Below, one piece after another: positions 24,747 through 33,712 of a stretch of DNA of 64,000 bases. The number at the start of each line of letters is the position of its first letter. Within the stretch, counting starts at the first letter, position 1. The notes under the pieces were generated by a model. That model was not told the origin of the DNA and did not search any database. It worked only from the letters and a program-made list of their open reading frames with translations. Position numbers and translations under genes: made by a program. The DNA comes from Saccharopolyspora shandongensis (GTDB taxonomy: Bacteria; Actinomycetota; Actinomycetes; Mycobacteriales; Pseudonocardiaceae), in contig NZ_FNOK01000002.1 in assembly GCF_900106995.1 (NCBI RefSeq), positions 1 to 64,000 on the forward strand. The letters run 5' to 3'.

Positions 24747-26864
24747 TCAAGATCGGTCCAGCTCTGCCTGTACATCGCCTGCCTCGGCATCACCGATCTC
24801 ATCGAAGATCTCAAGAGCCCGCCCCCAACAGACGTGAGCCTCATCGAGCTCGCCTGCGGCCTTGAGCGCACCGCCCATCCCACGCAAGCTCTGGGCTTCA
24901 CCTCGCCGGTAGCCGATGGCTTGGCGCAGTTGGAGGGCCTCTTGGTACGTGGCCAGGGCGGAATCGACATCGCCGTCTTCAAGATCCAGACCGGCAAGGG
25001 CGTTCAGAACATACGCTTCGCCGAACTGTTCTCCAGCTTCTCGGTAAAGGGGCAGCGCCTCCTTGAAGTGCGAGCGTGCCTTATCGTGCTCGCGCATGCC
25101 CATGTAGACCACGCCAAGGCTTGAGTGACCGTACCCCTGGCTGTTGAGATCTCCGACCTCGTCCTGAAGTTCAAGTCCTCGGCGCGCCATTTCAAGCGCC
25201 TCGTCGAACCGTTGGACTCGGGTATACCCTTCGGCACCGGCCAACAGGGCAAATCCGAGCGCATAGCGGTCACCGACCTGCTCGAACAGCTCACGCGCCA
25301 GGTCTCCGTAGCGCATTCCCTCGTCGAACTGCTTCATCTGGTGATGACCGATGCCAAGGCCGTACAGCGCACGTGCTTCCGCTTGCCGATCTCCGATTCG
25401 GCGCGTCGCGTCCACCGCGAGCCCGAAGGTGTCGATCCATACCTCCAGATGCCCTCGGAGCCGGAAGAAGTACATCAACGAGACCGGCAAGCTCCATGCG
25501 TGGACCGGGAAGCCCTGTCGAGACGCCTGTTGAATAGCAGCAACGATGTTCGGATGTTCCGCGTCCAACCAAGCGAGCCTCTGTGCTTCGTCGCCGAAGC
25601 TCAGGGGCTCGACATCCGAGGACGGCAGTTCCGAAACGAAGATCCGTTCATGCTCTCGAATGCTCTGCCGGATCGCGTGGCTGGTGCGGAGGTAGTGGTC
25701 GAGGAGGCGGCGGATCGCTGCTTCGCGGTCCGTGGGGGCTTCGTCCGCCGCTGCGCATTCGGCTGCGTAGGCGCGGATGAGGTCGTGGAATTGGTAGCGG
25801 CCTGGTTTGTGCTGGTCGACGAGGTTGGCTCGGGCGAGCTCCGCGAGGAGGGCTCGGGCTTCGCGGGGCGCCATGCCGGCCAGGTCTGCCGCTGCGGCGA
25901 GGCTGATGTCCGGGCCGGTCGGCAGGCCGAGCAGGCGGAACATGCGGGCCGCTTCGGGACGGAGTGAGCGGTAGGACCAGGAGAAGACCGCTCGGACTCC
26001 CGTCACGCCTCCCGCGTCGAGGGCGTCGAGGCGGTCCCGTTCGTCTTGGAGGTCCGACACCAGTTCGTCCAGCGGGAAGTCCGGGTTCTCGGCCGCCCGC
26101 ACCGCTGCGATGCCGAGCGCCAGCGGCAGTCCGGCGCAGTGCCGGACCAGTTCGCGCACCGCTTCCGGTTCTGCCGCCACCCGCTCGTCGCCGAGGTAGC
26201 GGGCCAGCAGTTGCCCGGCCTCGTCGTCGGTCAGCACTTCGAGCGCGATCCGCGTCGCGCCTTCCCGGACCACCAGTTCGTGCAACCGGTTTCGACTGGT
26301 GACCAGCACCAGGCAGCTCGGGCTGCTCGGCAGCAGCGGGCGGACCTGTTCGGCCGTGCGGGCGTTGTCCAGCAGGAGCAGCATGCGCTTGCCGTGCACC
26401 AGACTGCGGAAAAGCGCGGCGCGCGCCTCGGCGTCCTGCGGCATCCGCTCGCCCGAAACACCAAGTGCCGCCAGGAAAGCCGCCAGTGCTTCGGTGGGCT
26501 TCACCGGCTCGGCGGCGGGGTCGAAGCCGCGGAGGTTCACGTAGAGCTCGCCGTCCGGGAAGCGGTCCCGCATGCCGTGCGCCCAGTGCACCGCCAGCGT
26601 CGACTTGCCGACCCCGGCGATGCCGTCGACGGTCGAGATCAGCACGAATCCCCCGGTCTTCGCGCCCCCGAGCAGCGTGGTCAGCGCGTCCTGCTCCACC
26701 GCGCGGTTGACGAAATGCCTTGCCGCGAGCGGTAGTTGTCGCGGCACCAACCTGTCCTCGGTTCCGCGGTGGAAGTGCACATCACCGTGGATGTGCCCGG
26801 CCTGCACGCTGTGGCCACCTACCGAGGCCGCCGAATCGTTGCGCACTCCGTCGCCCGAACCCAC
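24747..26864 (-). CDS. STAND/NB-ARC ATPase with TPR repeats and an amyloid-like N-terminal motif
   Basis: The protein is about 705 residues from GTG 26864 (GGGGG five bases upstream; the frame stays open to 26945). A short N-terminus holds SVQAGHIHGDVHFH (19-32), like the VQxGxIxGxV motifs on bacterial NLR-like proteins that resemble RHIM amyloid motifs. The NB-ARC domain has Walker A GIAGVGKST (81-89), Walker B RMLLLLDNA, GLPLAL and an MHD-like FHDLIRAYA. The C-terminal half has about six TPRs. This is the AfsR/NLR architecture without a SARP DNA-binding domain. Partners would be expected to carry the same motif; none is adjacent. It could be a regulator or a defence/death switch. Confidence 0.8.
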   Translation of the reverse strand: MGSGDGVRNDSAASVGGHSVQAGHIHGDVHFHRGTEDRLVPRQLPLAARHFVNRAVEQDALTTLLGGAKTGGFVLISTVDGIAGVGKSTLAVHWAHGMRDRFPDGELYVNLRGFDPAAEPVKPTEALAAFLAALGVSGERMPQDAEARAALFRSLVHGKRMLLLLDNARTAEQVRPLLPSSPSCLVLVTSRNRLHELVVREGATRIALEVLTDDEAGQLLARYLGDERVAAEPEAVRELVRHCAGLPLALGIAAVRAAENPDFPLDELVSDLQDERDRLDALDAGGVTGVRAVFSWSYRSLRPEAARMFRLLGLPTGPDISLAAAADLAGMAPREARALLAELARANLVDQHKPGRYQFHDLIRAYAAECAAADEAPTDREAAIRRLLDHYLRTSHAIRQSIREHERIFVSELPSSDVEPLSFGDEAQRLAWLDAEHPNIVAAIQQASRQGFPVHAWSLPVSLMYFFRLRGHLEVWIDTFGLAVDATRRIGDRQAEARALYGLGIGHHQMKQFDEGMRYGDLARELFEQVGDRYALGFALLAGAEGYTRVQRFDEALEMARRGLELQDEVGDLNSQGYGHSSLGVVYMGMREHDKARSHFKEALPLYREAGEQFGEAYVLNALAGLDLEDGDVDSALATYQEALQLRQAIGYRRGEAQSLRGMGGALKAAGELDEAHVCWGRALEIFDEIGDAEAGDVQAELDRS

Positions 26865-27055
26865 GAACTCCCCCAAAGCCGAATTGATCAACACGACCCA
26901 GCCTGGCAGAGTCGCAGCCGGCGTCGCTACCGACAACCGGAGCACGCGATCTGTTCACGCTGACGTACTTCCACCGACCCCTCGGCGCGAGCCCGCACGT
27001 CATGGCCGTCGCCCGCGGCCGACGCCCACGGCGCGACGTTTCCGCAGGTCCGGAC

Positions 27056-27099
27056 CCGTGCGTGTTTGGTGTCGCTATAGCAGCACAAAACACGCACGG
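27056..27099. terminator. Family-2 hairpin (TCGCTATAGCAG centre)
   Basis: Arms CCGTGCGTGTTTGGTG and CACAAAACACGCACGG pair with one mismatch around the 12-base centre. It lies just past the stop of the GT-C gene (27113), with GTGACCGGC on the right. Confidence 0.75.
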
Positions 27100-27112
27100 C
27101 CCGTGACCGGCG

Positions 27113-28588
27113 TCAGCGGGGTTCGAGGACCAGGTGGGCCGGTTCCGCCCAGGTCGTGCCGATGTCCCGGTTCGGGTCCGGGCCGGGGCCGGGTTCGCGG
27201 CGGAGGTCCACGTCGATCGGGCGCGGTTCGGTCGGGACGAAGTGGCGGTAGTTGAACTCCAGCAGCGCGCGGACGAACGGCGTCGCGTCGGCCAGGCGCT
27301 GTTCGATCTGGGGCGCCAGGTAGCCGCGGTCGGAGAAGGTGTCGACGATCGCGCAGTCGCAGTAGTACGCGAGCGCGCCGATCTCGCCCGGGCTGGTGAC
27401 CGTGCGGTCGCCGACGAGGCGGCCGAGTTCGGTGCCGATCCGCTGGTACTCGGCCGCCGTCGCCCAGTTCGTCGTGATCGCCGCCTCGCGCCACGGCAGG
27501 CCGTGCTGACCGGCGAACCAGAGCTGCGCCACGAGCACCGCGCACCCGGCCAACCCCGCCAACGACCACCGGGCCGCGACCGCGCCGATGCCCCCTGCCA
27601 GCAACAACGACAGCCCGATCAGGCTCGGCGCGTAGTACCAGTGGTACGGCGGAACGCCCATGAGCGTGTAGACGTAGTAGTGCGCGACCGCGCCGAGTCC
27701 GATCAGCGCCCACGGCCACAGCGATACAGCGCGGCGGAACGCCCGCAGCACGCACGCGATCGGCAAGCACACCAGGCCGAGCGCGGCCGGGATCAGCGAA
27801 ACCACCACCGCCGTCGGGAAAACGCCGTGGTAGAGCTCCAGGCCGTTGCTGAAGTCCCAGTCGCCCCAGGACTTCTGGAGCTGCTTGATCACCAGCGTGT
27901 CCGGCACGGCCGAGCCGAAGTACAGCCAGCTGAACGCGAACCACGGCACCATGATCGCCGCGGCCGCCGATAACCAGCGCCACCAGCCGCGCCACAGGCC
28001 CGGCCGGCCGATCAGCACCACCAGCACGAACACGCCGAGGTCCAGCCGCGTCAGCGCGAGCAGCCCGGCGGCGACACCGAACCGCACCGGTCGGCGCTGC
28101 ACCGCCGCGAGCAGCAGCACGCCGAGCAGCGCCGAGGCGAGCGTCATCTCCAGGCCCACCGTCGAGAGCACCAGCGGGTTCGCCGCCACCAGCAGCGCAC
28201 CCACGGCGCCCGTCCAACCGGGAAGTCCGCTGGTCCGCGCGGCGCTGCGGAGCGACACCGCGAGCAGGACGTTGGCCAGCACGAACACCACGCCCAGCGC
28301 CACGACCGGCTGCCGCACCACCGCCGTGATCGCGGCGAGCACCAGCACGTTCAGCGGCGCGGTCGCGGAGTTCGAGACTTCGGCGCCGATCAGCCCCCAA
28401 TGGCCGTGGAAAGCCAGGTTCCGGGCATAGCTCAAGGTGATGTAGCTGTCGTCGATGAGTGCGCTGTGGACGACCCAGAACAGCGCGCCCGCGACGGCGC
28501 CGACCACCAGCGGCATCCAGAACGAGCCCGCGGACCGAGTCCGCTCCCCCTGCTCCTCCACGACCGCAATTTCCGCAACGCCCACCAT
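27113..28588 (-). CDS. GT-C fold membrane glycosyltransferase, possibly arabinosyltransferase-like
   Basis: The 491-residue polytopic protein has about ten membrane segments. Its first external loop carries the acidic motif HSALIDDSYITLSYARNLAF, placed like the catalytic loop of GT-C enzymes. It is followed by HGHWGL and NSATAPLNVLVL. That pattern recalls AftB-type arabinofuranosyltransferases and other lipid-sugar users, but the C-terminal domain is short. The acceptor and donor cannot be assigned; a decaprenyl-phosphate sugar is likely from context. ATG 28588 has AGGAG seven bases upstream. It is divergent from the second Emb gene, sharing a 187-base promoter region. Confidence 0.7.
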   Translation of the reverse strand: MVGVAEIAVVEEQGERTRSAGSFWMPLVVGAVAGALFWVVHSALIDDSYITLSYARNLAFHGHWGLIGAEVSNSATAPLNVLVLAAITAVVRQPVVALGVVFVLANVLLAVSLRSAARTSGLPGWTGAVGALLVAANPLVLSTVGLEMTLASALLGVLLLAAVQRRPVRFGVAAGLLALTRLDLGVFVLVVLIGRPGLWRGWWRWLSAAAAIMVPWFAFSWLYFGSAVPDTLVIKQLQKSWGDWDFSNGLELYHGVFPTAVVVSLIPAALGLVCLPIACVLRAFRRAVSLWPWALIGLGAVAHYYVYTLMGVPPYHWYYAPSLIGLSLLLAGGIGAVAARWSLAGLAGCAVLVAQLWFAGQHGLPWREAAITTNWATAAEYQRIGTELGRLVGDRTVTSPGEIGALAYYCDCAIVDTFSDRGYLAPQIEQRLADATPFVRALLEFNYRHFVPTEPRPIDVDLRREPGPGPDPNRDIGTTWAEPAHLVLEPR

Positions 28589-28775
28589 GTCCCCGCTCCT
28601 GTCTGTCCGACACGTGCACGCCGGAGCGGGGCGACGGGTTGCCATCCGCAGGCAACCTGCGCGGCGCCCCGATCGTCAATCGGCTGGACGAATTCGGCGC
28701 GCCGTCGCCGTGCGTCGCGCGCAGCGTTGGCCAGGATTGAGCAGGCGAGCAAGATTCCGATCTGCGAGGAGCGCG

Positions 28776-31700
28776 GTGAAGTACTTGAGCAGTCCGGCGC
28801 AGCTCGATCCGCCGGCCGAGCCGCAGACCGACGGAACCGGTGCCGACCGCCCGCGGCGATCCCGCGCCGTCCTGTGGGTGGCGCACCTGCTGGCGTGCTG
28901 CATCGGCATCGTCGGGCTCGGCTGCGCGCTCGCGCTGCCGTTCGCGCCCGTCTGGGTGGATCGCACCGAGGTGAGCTGGCCGGCCGCCGAAGCCCGGTCC
29001 ACCACGGCGTTCTTCGCGCCCTACCGGCCCGCGTCGTTCGACGCGTCCGTGCCATGCCCGGTGCTGCGCGCCGCGCTCGACCGGCCAGGACGCACGACGG
29101 TGCTGACCACCCTGCCGCCGGGCAACGACCGCGATGGCCTGATCCTGACCACCCGCGACGGCGAACCGCAGCTCGTCCTCGACCAGCACCAGATCCCGCT
29201 GCCACCGGGCACCTGCGACCTGTCGATCCACGCGGACTCGACGCGATCCGTGGTGACCCCGGGCGGCCGCGCGCCGATCGTGCTGCCCGGCATGGCGGCG
29301 CCGGAGATCTTCACCTTCGCCACCGACCTCGAACCCGAGCAGCTCGCCGGGATCTCGGTCACCGCGCGCACCTTCTCCTGGTTCGACACCTCGCCGACCG
29401 ACATCAAGAGGACCCTGATCACGACCGCGCTGGCGCTCGCGCTCGTGTCGCTGGTCCTGCTGTTCATCCACGCCCCGCCCGCGCTCGGCGCGATCCGCGT
29501 GTCGCCGCTGCTCCTGCCGGTCGACGCGCTGGTCGCCGTGGTGCTGGCGGGCTGGCTGGTGATCGGGCCGCTCACCGACGACGACGGCTTCGCGATGATG
29601 ACCGTCCGCAACTACGCCGACGCCGACGACATCGGCAACTACTACCGCTGGTTCAACGCCTCCGAAACGCCGTTCACGCTGGTCCAGCACCTGATGCGGT
29701 GGGTGTCGGAGGAGAGCCTCACGCCCGCCTGGCTGCGCGTGCCCAGCGCGATCGCCGGGCTGCTGACCTGGCTCGTCGTCAGCCGCGGCATCGTCCTGCC
29801 GGTGTGCCGGGGCACGCGGCGCCTGCCGCTGCACCTGCTCACCGCGGTGTTCTTCCTGGCCTGCTGGCTGCCGTTCGGGCTGGGCATCCGGCCGGAGCCG
29901 TTCGTCGCGCTGGGCACGTCCGCGCTGGTCGCGGCGCTGCTGAAGATGGGCCGGACGCGCGCGCCGCACTTCTGGCTGGGCGTCGCCGCGCTGATCGCCG
30001 GGCTGACCACGGCCGTCACGCCGACCGGCGTGAGCGCACTGCTCACCGTGCTCGTGTTCGCGCCGCGCATCTGGCGGGTGGTGGCGCAGCGCGGCGCCCT
30101 GCCCCGGTGGGTCGGCCTGCCCATGCGCGTCGCGCTGCTCGGCTGCGCGGGCTCGGTCGGCCTGGTGGCGATGTTCGCCGATTCGACGCTCAACGGCGTC
30201 CGGAGCGCGACCGCGATCCACGACGAGTTCGGGCCGAGCCTCGGCTGGTACCAGGAGATCGACCGGTACGCGAACCTGCTGGGCACGACCATCTGGGGCA
30301 CCGCCACCAAGCGGCTGGTCGTGCTCCTCGTGGTGGCCGCCGTGCTGATCGCGGCGGCGTGCGCGATGCGCCAGGTGCACCGCTGGACCGAGCTGCCCGA
30401 CCTGCCGATGATGCTCGGCTCCGCCGTCGCGGTCCTGGTCGCGCTGTGGTTGACGCCGTCGAAGTGGACCCACCACTTCGGGGCGCTCGCCGGTGTGGGC
30501 TCGGCGCTGCTCGCGGTGACCGTCGTGCTGCTGGGGCGGGTCGGCAGGATAGAGCGGGCCAAGCGCGAAGCGCGGCTGGTCGGCGTGTTCGGCGGGATCG
30601 CCGCGTCGGTGGCCGCGGCCCTGGCGTTCATGGGGCCGAACCTGTGGCCGATGCAGTCCGACCTGGCGGTGCCGTGGTCCGACACGCCCGTCCGGCCCGG
30701 TCTGCCGCTGGACAGCCCGGCGCTCTGGCTCGCCACCGGCGCGGCGGCCGGCGCGCTCGCCTTCTGCGTCATCCGGATCCGCGCGATGCTGTCGCGGCCC
30801 GGCCCTGGCGGTCTCATGTGGACGGTCATGCCGATGTCGGTGCTCGGGTCGGCGGCGCTGGCGTCGGTGGCAGTGCTGCTCGGATCGTTCATCGCCGCGC
30901 CGCAGACGATGGGCGACCGCTTCTCCATCGCGCGGATGAACTCGCAGAGCATCCGGGGCAGCAACTGCGGGCTGGAGAACGAGATCGAGGCGCTGCCGAT
31001 CGCCGAGCGGCTCGCGCCGATCGCCGGCACCGCCGACCTCGACGGCTTCACGCCGACCGGCGGGCCGCCGCAGGAGCCCGACCTGCGCGAAGAGCACCCC
31101 GGTGAGCCGCTGCTGGCGAAGCGGCCCGACGACCCGAAGGCCCCCGAGAACGAGGTGGCGACGACGGCGGCGAGCCAGTTCGCCTGGACCAGCACGGCGG
31201 GCGGGCCGCAGACGACCGGCTCGCTGACCTCGGCCTGGTTCGGCCTGCCCGGGCTCACCGGCGATCAGACGCTGTCGGTGTGGGTGTCCGGCCGGCCCGA
31301 GCAGGGCAACTCGCTGGCCCTGGAGTTCGGCACCGCGGCGGGGCCGGTGGCGACGCGCGAGCTGCGCGATCCGCCGCCGACCGAGCTGCCGTTCGACGAC
31401 CCGCGCCACGGCAGGCCGCTCGACTGGCGGAACTTCCGCGACTGGCGGCTGCTCACCGTCGAACCCGGGCAGATCCCGGCCGGGGCCGACCGGGTCCGGG
31501 TGCTCGCCGAGGACCGCACCACCGACCAGCAGGGCTGGTTGACGGTCAGCGGCCCGGCGGTGCGGGACGTGGTGTCGCTGCGGCAGGCGCTCGCGGAGCG
31601 GGAACCGGCGCTGACCGACTGGACGATGAGCTTCGTGTTCCCCTGCCTGACCGACTACCCGCGGGTGTCGCACGGCGTCGCAGGCACCCCGCGAATGCTG

Positions 31701-31949
31701 ATCACGCCGCCCCTGGGCGAAGTCTCGATGGCGTTCGGCCCGGACATCGGCGGCGTGTTCGCCGGGGTTCCGATGCTCTCCCAGCGCTACGAGCTGCCCA
31801 GCCGCCTGCGCGACGCCCCCGGCAACACCTGGGGCCACCTCCTCTACGCGCGCTACCCGGTCGAACGCGACGCGTACGCGACGACGCAGCACCGCGAGCG
31901 CATCGGCGGCGCCGAAGGCGACCCGGCGTACCCCTTCGAAAAGCACTGA
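28776..31949 (+). CDS. Emb-family arabinosyltransferase (second copy)
   Basis: The 1057-residue protein has the same plan as the copy at 12325: N-terminal membrane anchor (about 35-58), external jellyroll, polytopic GT-C core and C-terminal carbohydrate-binding domain. The catalytic loop reads GPLTDDDGFAMM with Asp268-270, followed by NYYRWFNASETPFTLVQ. This region differs enough from copy 1 to suggest a different linkage or acceptor. The late external domain keeps the Cys residues and a WGHLLYARYP ending. GTG 28776 has AGGAG four bases upstream. DPA made by the DprE enzymes is the expected donor. Confidence 0.9.
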   Translation: MKYLSSPAQLDPPAEPQTDGTGADRPRRSRAVLWVAHLLACCIGIVGLGCALALPFAPVWVDRTEVSWPAAEARSTTAFFAPYRPASFDASVPCPVLRAALDRPGRTTVLTTLPPGNDRDGLILTTRDGEPQLVLDQHQIPLPPGTCDLSIHADSTRSVVTPGGRAPIVLPGMAAPEIFTFATDLEPEQLAGISVTARTFSWFDTSPTDIKRTLITTALALALVSLVLLFIHAPPALGAIRVSPLLLPVDALVAVVLAGWLVIGPLTDDDGFAMMTVRNYADADDIGNYYRWFNASETPFTLVQHLMRWVSEESLTPAWLRVPSAIAGLLTWLVVSRGIVLPVCRGTRRLPLHLLTAVFFLACWLPFGLGIRPEPFVALGTSALVAALLKMGRTRAPHFWLGVAALIAGLTTAVTPTGVSALLTVLVFAPRIWRVVAQRGALPRWVGLPMRVALLGCAGSVGLVAMFADSTLNGVRSATAIHDEFGPSLGWYQEIDRYANLLGTTIWGTATKRLVVLLVVAAVLIAAACAMRQVHRWTELPDLPMMLGSAVAVLVALWLTPSKWTHHFGALAGVGSALLAVTVVLLGRVGRIERAKREARLVGVFGGIAASVAAALAFMGPNLWPMQSDLAVPWSDTPVRPGLPLDSPALWLATGAAAGALAFCVIRIRAMLSRPGPGGLMWTVMPMSVLGSAALASVAVLLGSFIAAPQTMGDRFSIARMNSQSIRGSNCGLENEIEALPIAERLAPIAGTADLDGFTPTGGPPQEPDLREEHPGEPLLAKRPDDPKAPENEVATTAASQFAWTSTAGGPQTTGSLTSAWFGLPGLTGDQTLSVWVSGRPEQGNSLALEFGTAAGPVATRELRDPPPTELPFDDPRHGRPLDWRNFRDWRLLTVEPGQIPAGADRVRVLAEDRTTDQQGWLTVSGPAVRDVVSLRQALAEREPALTDWTMSFVFPCLTDYPRVSHGVAGTPRMLITPPLGEVSMAFGPDIGGVFAGVPMLSQRYELPSRLRDAPGNTWGHLLYARYPVERDAYATTQHRERIGGAEGDPAYPFEKH

Positions 31950-32304
31950 CCGTTTCGGCTGGTCAGCAACCGCTCACGATCACTCCAACGGTATCGACAC
32001 CGCCCGATCGGGCGCATCGTTTCGGCGCGCCGGACGGTGTCGGAGTCGCTACCCTGGCGGCGGTTTCCGCACCGTGATCGACGCAGGAGCAGTGGGGGTA
32101 GCGGTGCCGATCTCGATCTGCTCGTCGATCCGGCCGCCCGACGGCGTTTCCACCCAAGCGCCCGCAATCGGGCCGTTCGAGGCCGGAAGCCCCCCACTAC
32201 GCCGAACGAGAACACCTGATCGGGGTGGATTACCCGTTGCCGGGCAACGCCCCCGGCGCGCGGTGCGTTCCTGTTCCACGGTGGGGTTGGCGAGGGGAGT
32301 GACC
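31950..32304 (+). promoter_or_regulatory. Gene-free leader region before the GT2-GtrA-flavoprotein operon
   Basis: In 355 bases I find no credible gene. An open frame running through it in phase with the GT2 gene has no family resemblance. A GCTGGTCAGC tag with a degenerate CGCTCACGATCACT arm near 31968-31985 looks like a decayed relative of the family-2 hairpins. The operon promoter must lie here. Confidence 0.35.
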
Positions 32305-33318
32305 ATGGCCGACACGATGCGCCAGCAGGCCCGGGTTCCGGTCCCGCAACAGCAGCGGAGAGCAATCGACGAGGGCGCGCCGCCGCTGATCTCGTACGTG
32401 CTGCCGGTCTACAACGAGGTCGCGGGCATCAAGCGGTTCCACGAGGAGCTCACCGCGGCCACCGCCACCCGGGCCGAGTTCGACTACGAGTTCGTCTACG
32501 TCAACGACGGCTCCTCGGACGGTTCGCTGGGCGTCCTGAAGGACGTCGCCAAGAACGACCCGCGGGTGCGGGTGATGGACTTCGCCCGCAACTTCGGCCA
32601 CCAGATCGCCATCACCGCCGGGCTGGACCACGCGAGCGGCGACGCGGTGATCGTGATGGACACCGACCTCCAGGACCCGCCGCGGGTCAGCCTGGACCTG
32701 ATCGACGCGTGGCTGGACGGCGCGGAGATCGTGTCCGCCCGGCGGCGCACCCGCCGCGACACGCCGTTCAAGCGCGCCACCGCGCACACCTACTACCGGG
32801 TGCTGCGGCGCTGCGCCGAGGTGGACATCCCGGTCGACACCGGCGATTTCCGGCTGCTCGACCGGCGGGCCGCCGAGGAGCTGCGGGGCTTCCGGGAGCG
32901 CAGCCGGTTCATCCGCGGCATGGTCGCGTCGATGGGCTTCGAGCAGCGGGAGGTGCTGTTCGACCGCGACGAGCGGGTGGCGGGCGAGACCAAGTACCCG
33001 ATGCGCAAGATGCTGCGGCTGGCGGCCGACGGGGTCACCAGCTTCTCCACGGTGCCGCTCAAGCTGATCACCCGGATCGGCTTCATCACCCTGGTCCTGG
33101 CGATGCTCGGCATCGTCTACGCGGTGGCGCTGCGGCTGTTCTTCCCCGCGATCACCGTCTCGGGGTGGACCATGCTGATGGTCGCGATGCTGTTCCTCGG
33201 CGGGCTGCAGATGCTGTCGCTGGGCGTCATCGGCAGCTACGTCGGCCGGATCTACCACGAGGTGCAGCAGCGCCCCCTCTACATCGTGCGGAACGTGATA
33301 TCGCATGACGAAGACTGA
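32305..33318 (+). CDS. GT2 polyprenyl-phosphate glycosyltransferase (GtrB/DPM1-like)
   Basis: The 337-residue enzyme has a cytoplasmic GT-A domain: SYVLPVYNEVAGI (29-41), nucleotide Asp motif VYVNDGSSDGS (65-75), catalytic DTDLQDPP (about 118-125). Two C-terminal membrane helices follow (about 255-320), as in bactoprenol-glucose transferase GtrB. It should move a sugar from a nucleotide donor to polyprenyl phosphate. Overlapping genes for GtrA and an FAD protein suggest lipid-sugar synthesis, flipping and possibly modification by one operon. M. tuberculosis PpgS/Rv3632 is a comparable pair (from memory). ATG 32305 has GAGGGGAG upstream. Confidence 0.85.
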   Translation: MADTMRQQARVPVPQQQRRAIDEGAPPLISYVLPVYNEVAGIKRFHEELTAATATRAEFDYEFVYVNDGSSDGSLGVLKDVAKNDPRVRVMDFARNFGHQIAITAGLDHASGDAVIVMDTDLQDPPRVSLDLIDAWLDGAEIVSARRRTRRDTPFKRATAHTYYRVLRRCAEVDIPVDTGDFRLLDRRAAEELRGFRERSRFIRGMVASMGFEQREVLFDRDERVAGETKYPMRKMLRLAADGVTSFSTVPLKLITRIGFITLVLAMLGIVYAVALRLFFPAITVSGWTMLMVAMLFLGGLQMLSLGVIGSYVGRIYHEVQQRPLYIVRNVISHDED

Positions 33319-33712
33319 GCACGTCGCGGCCCGCGACCGGCTGATCAGCCGGTCGCTGCTGCTGTACGCGGTGATCGGCGCGAGCGGAGTCCTGCTGGAC
33401 TACCTGCTGTTCCTGCTGCTGTTCAACGCGGCCGGGCTGCACGAGCAGCTCGCGAACGCGATCAGCACGACGGCCGGGATCACCAACAACTTCGTGCTCA
33501 ACACGCTGTTCAACTTCCGCAAGCGGGACCGGATCGCGGTGCGGTTCCTGCGGTTCTACGCCGTCGGCGTCGCCGGGATCGCCCTGACCTTCGTGCTGCT
33601 GCAGGTGTTCTCCGGCTGGCTGGGCATCGACCCGAACCTCGTCAAGGCCGGTTCGCTGCCGGTGGTGCTGATCTTCCAGTACTCGATCAACAAGAAGTGG
33701 AGCTTCGGATGA
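33305..33712 (+). CDS. GtrA-family membrane protein (second copy)
   Basis: The 135-residue protein has four membrane segments and the GtrA hallmark pattern: LLLYAVIGASGVLLDYLLF, then NNFVLNTLFNFRKRDR, and a final INKKWSF. It overlaps the end of the GT2 gene by 14 bases and the next gene by four, so the three are translationally coupled. It probably flips the lipid-linked sugar made by the GT2 enzyme. It is clearly different in sequence from the GtrA at 16961. Confidence 0.85.
   Translation: MTKTEHVAARDRLISRSLLLYAVIGASGVLLDYLLFLLLFNAAGLHEQLANAISTTAGITNNFVLNTLFNFRKRDRIAVRFLRFYAVGVAGIALTFVLLQVFSGWLGIDPNLVKAGSLPVVLIFQYSINKKWSFG

Noticed and set aside
27075-31946. A 1623-codon leftward frame across the GT-C and Emb 2 genes
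   Set aside because: Low-complexity Arg/Gly/Ala translation without domains; Emb 2 on the other strand is clearly real.
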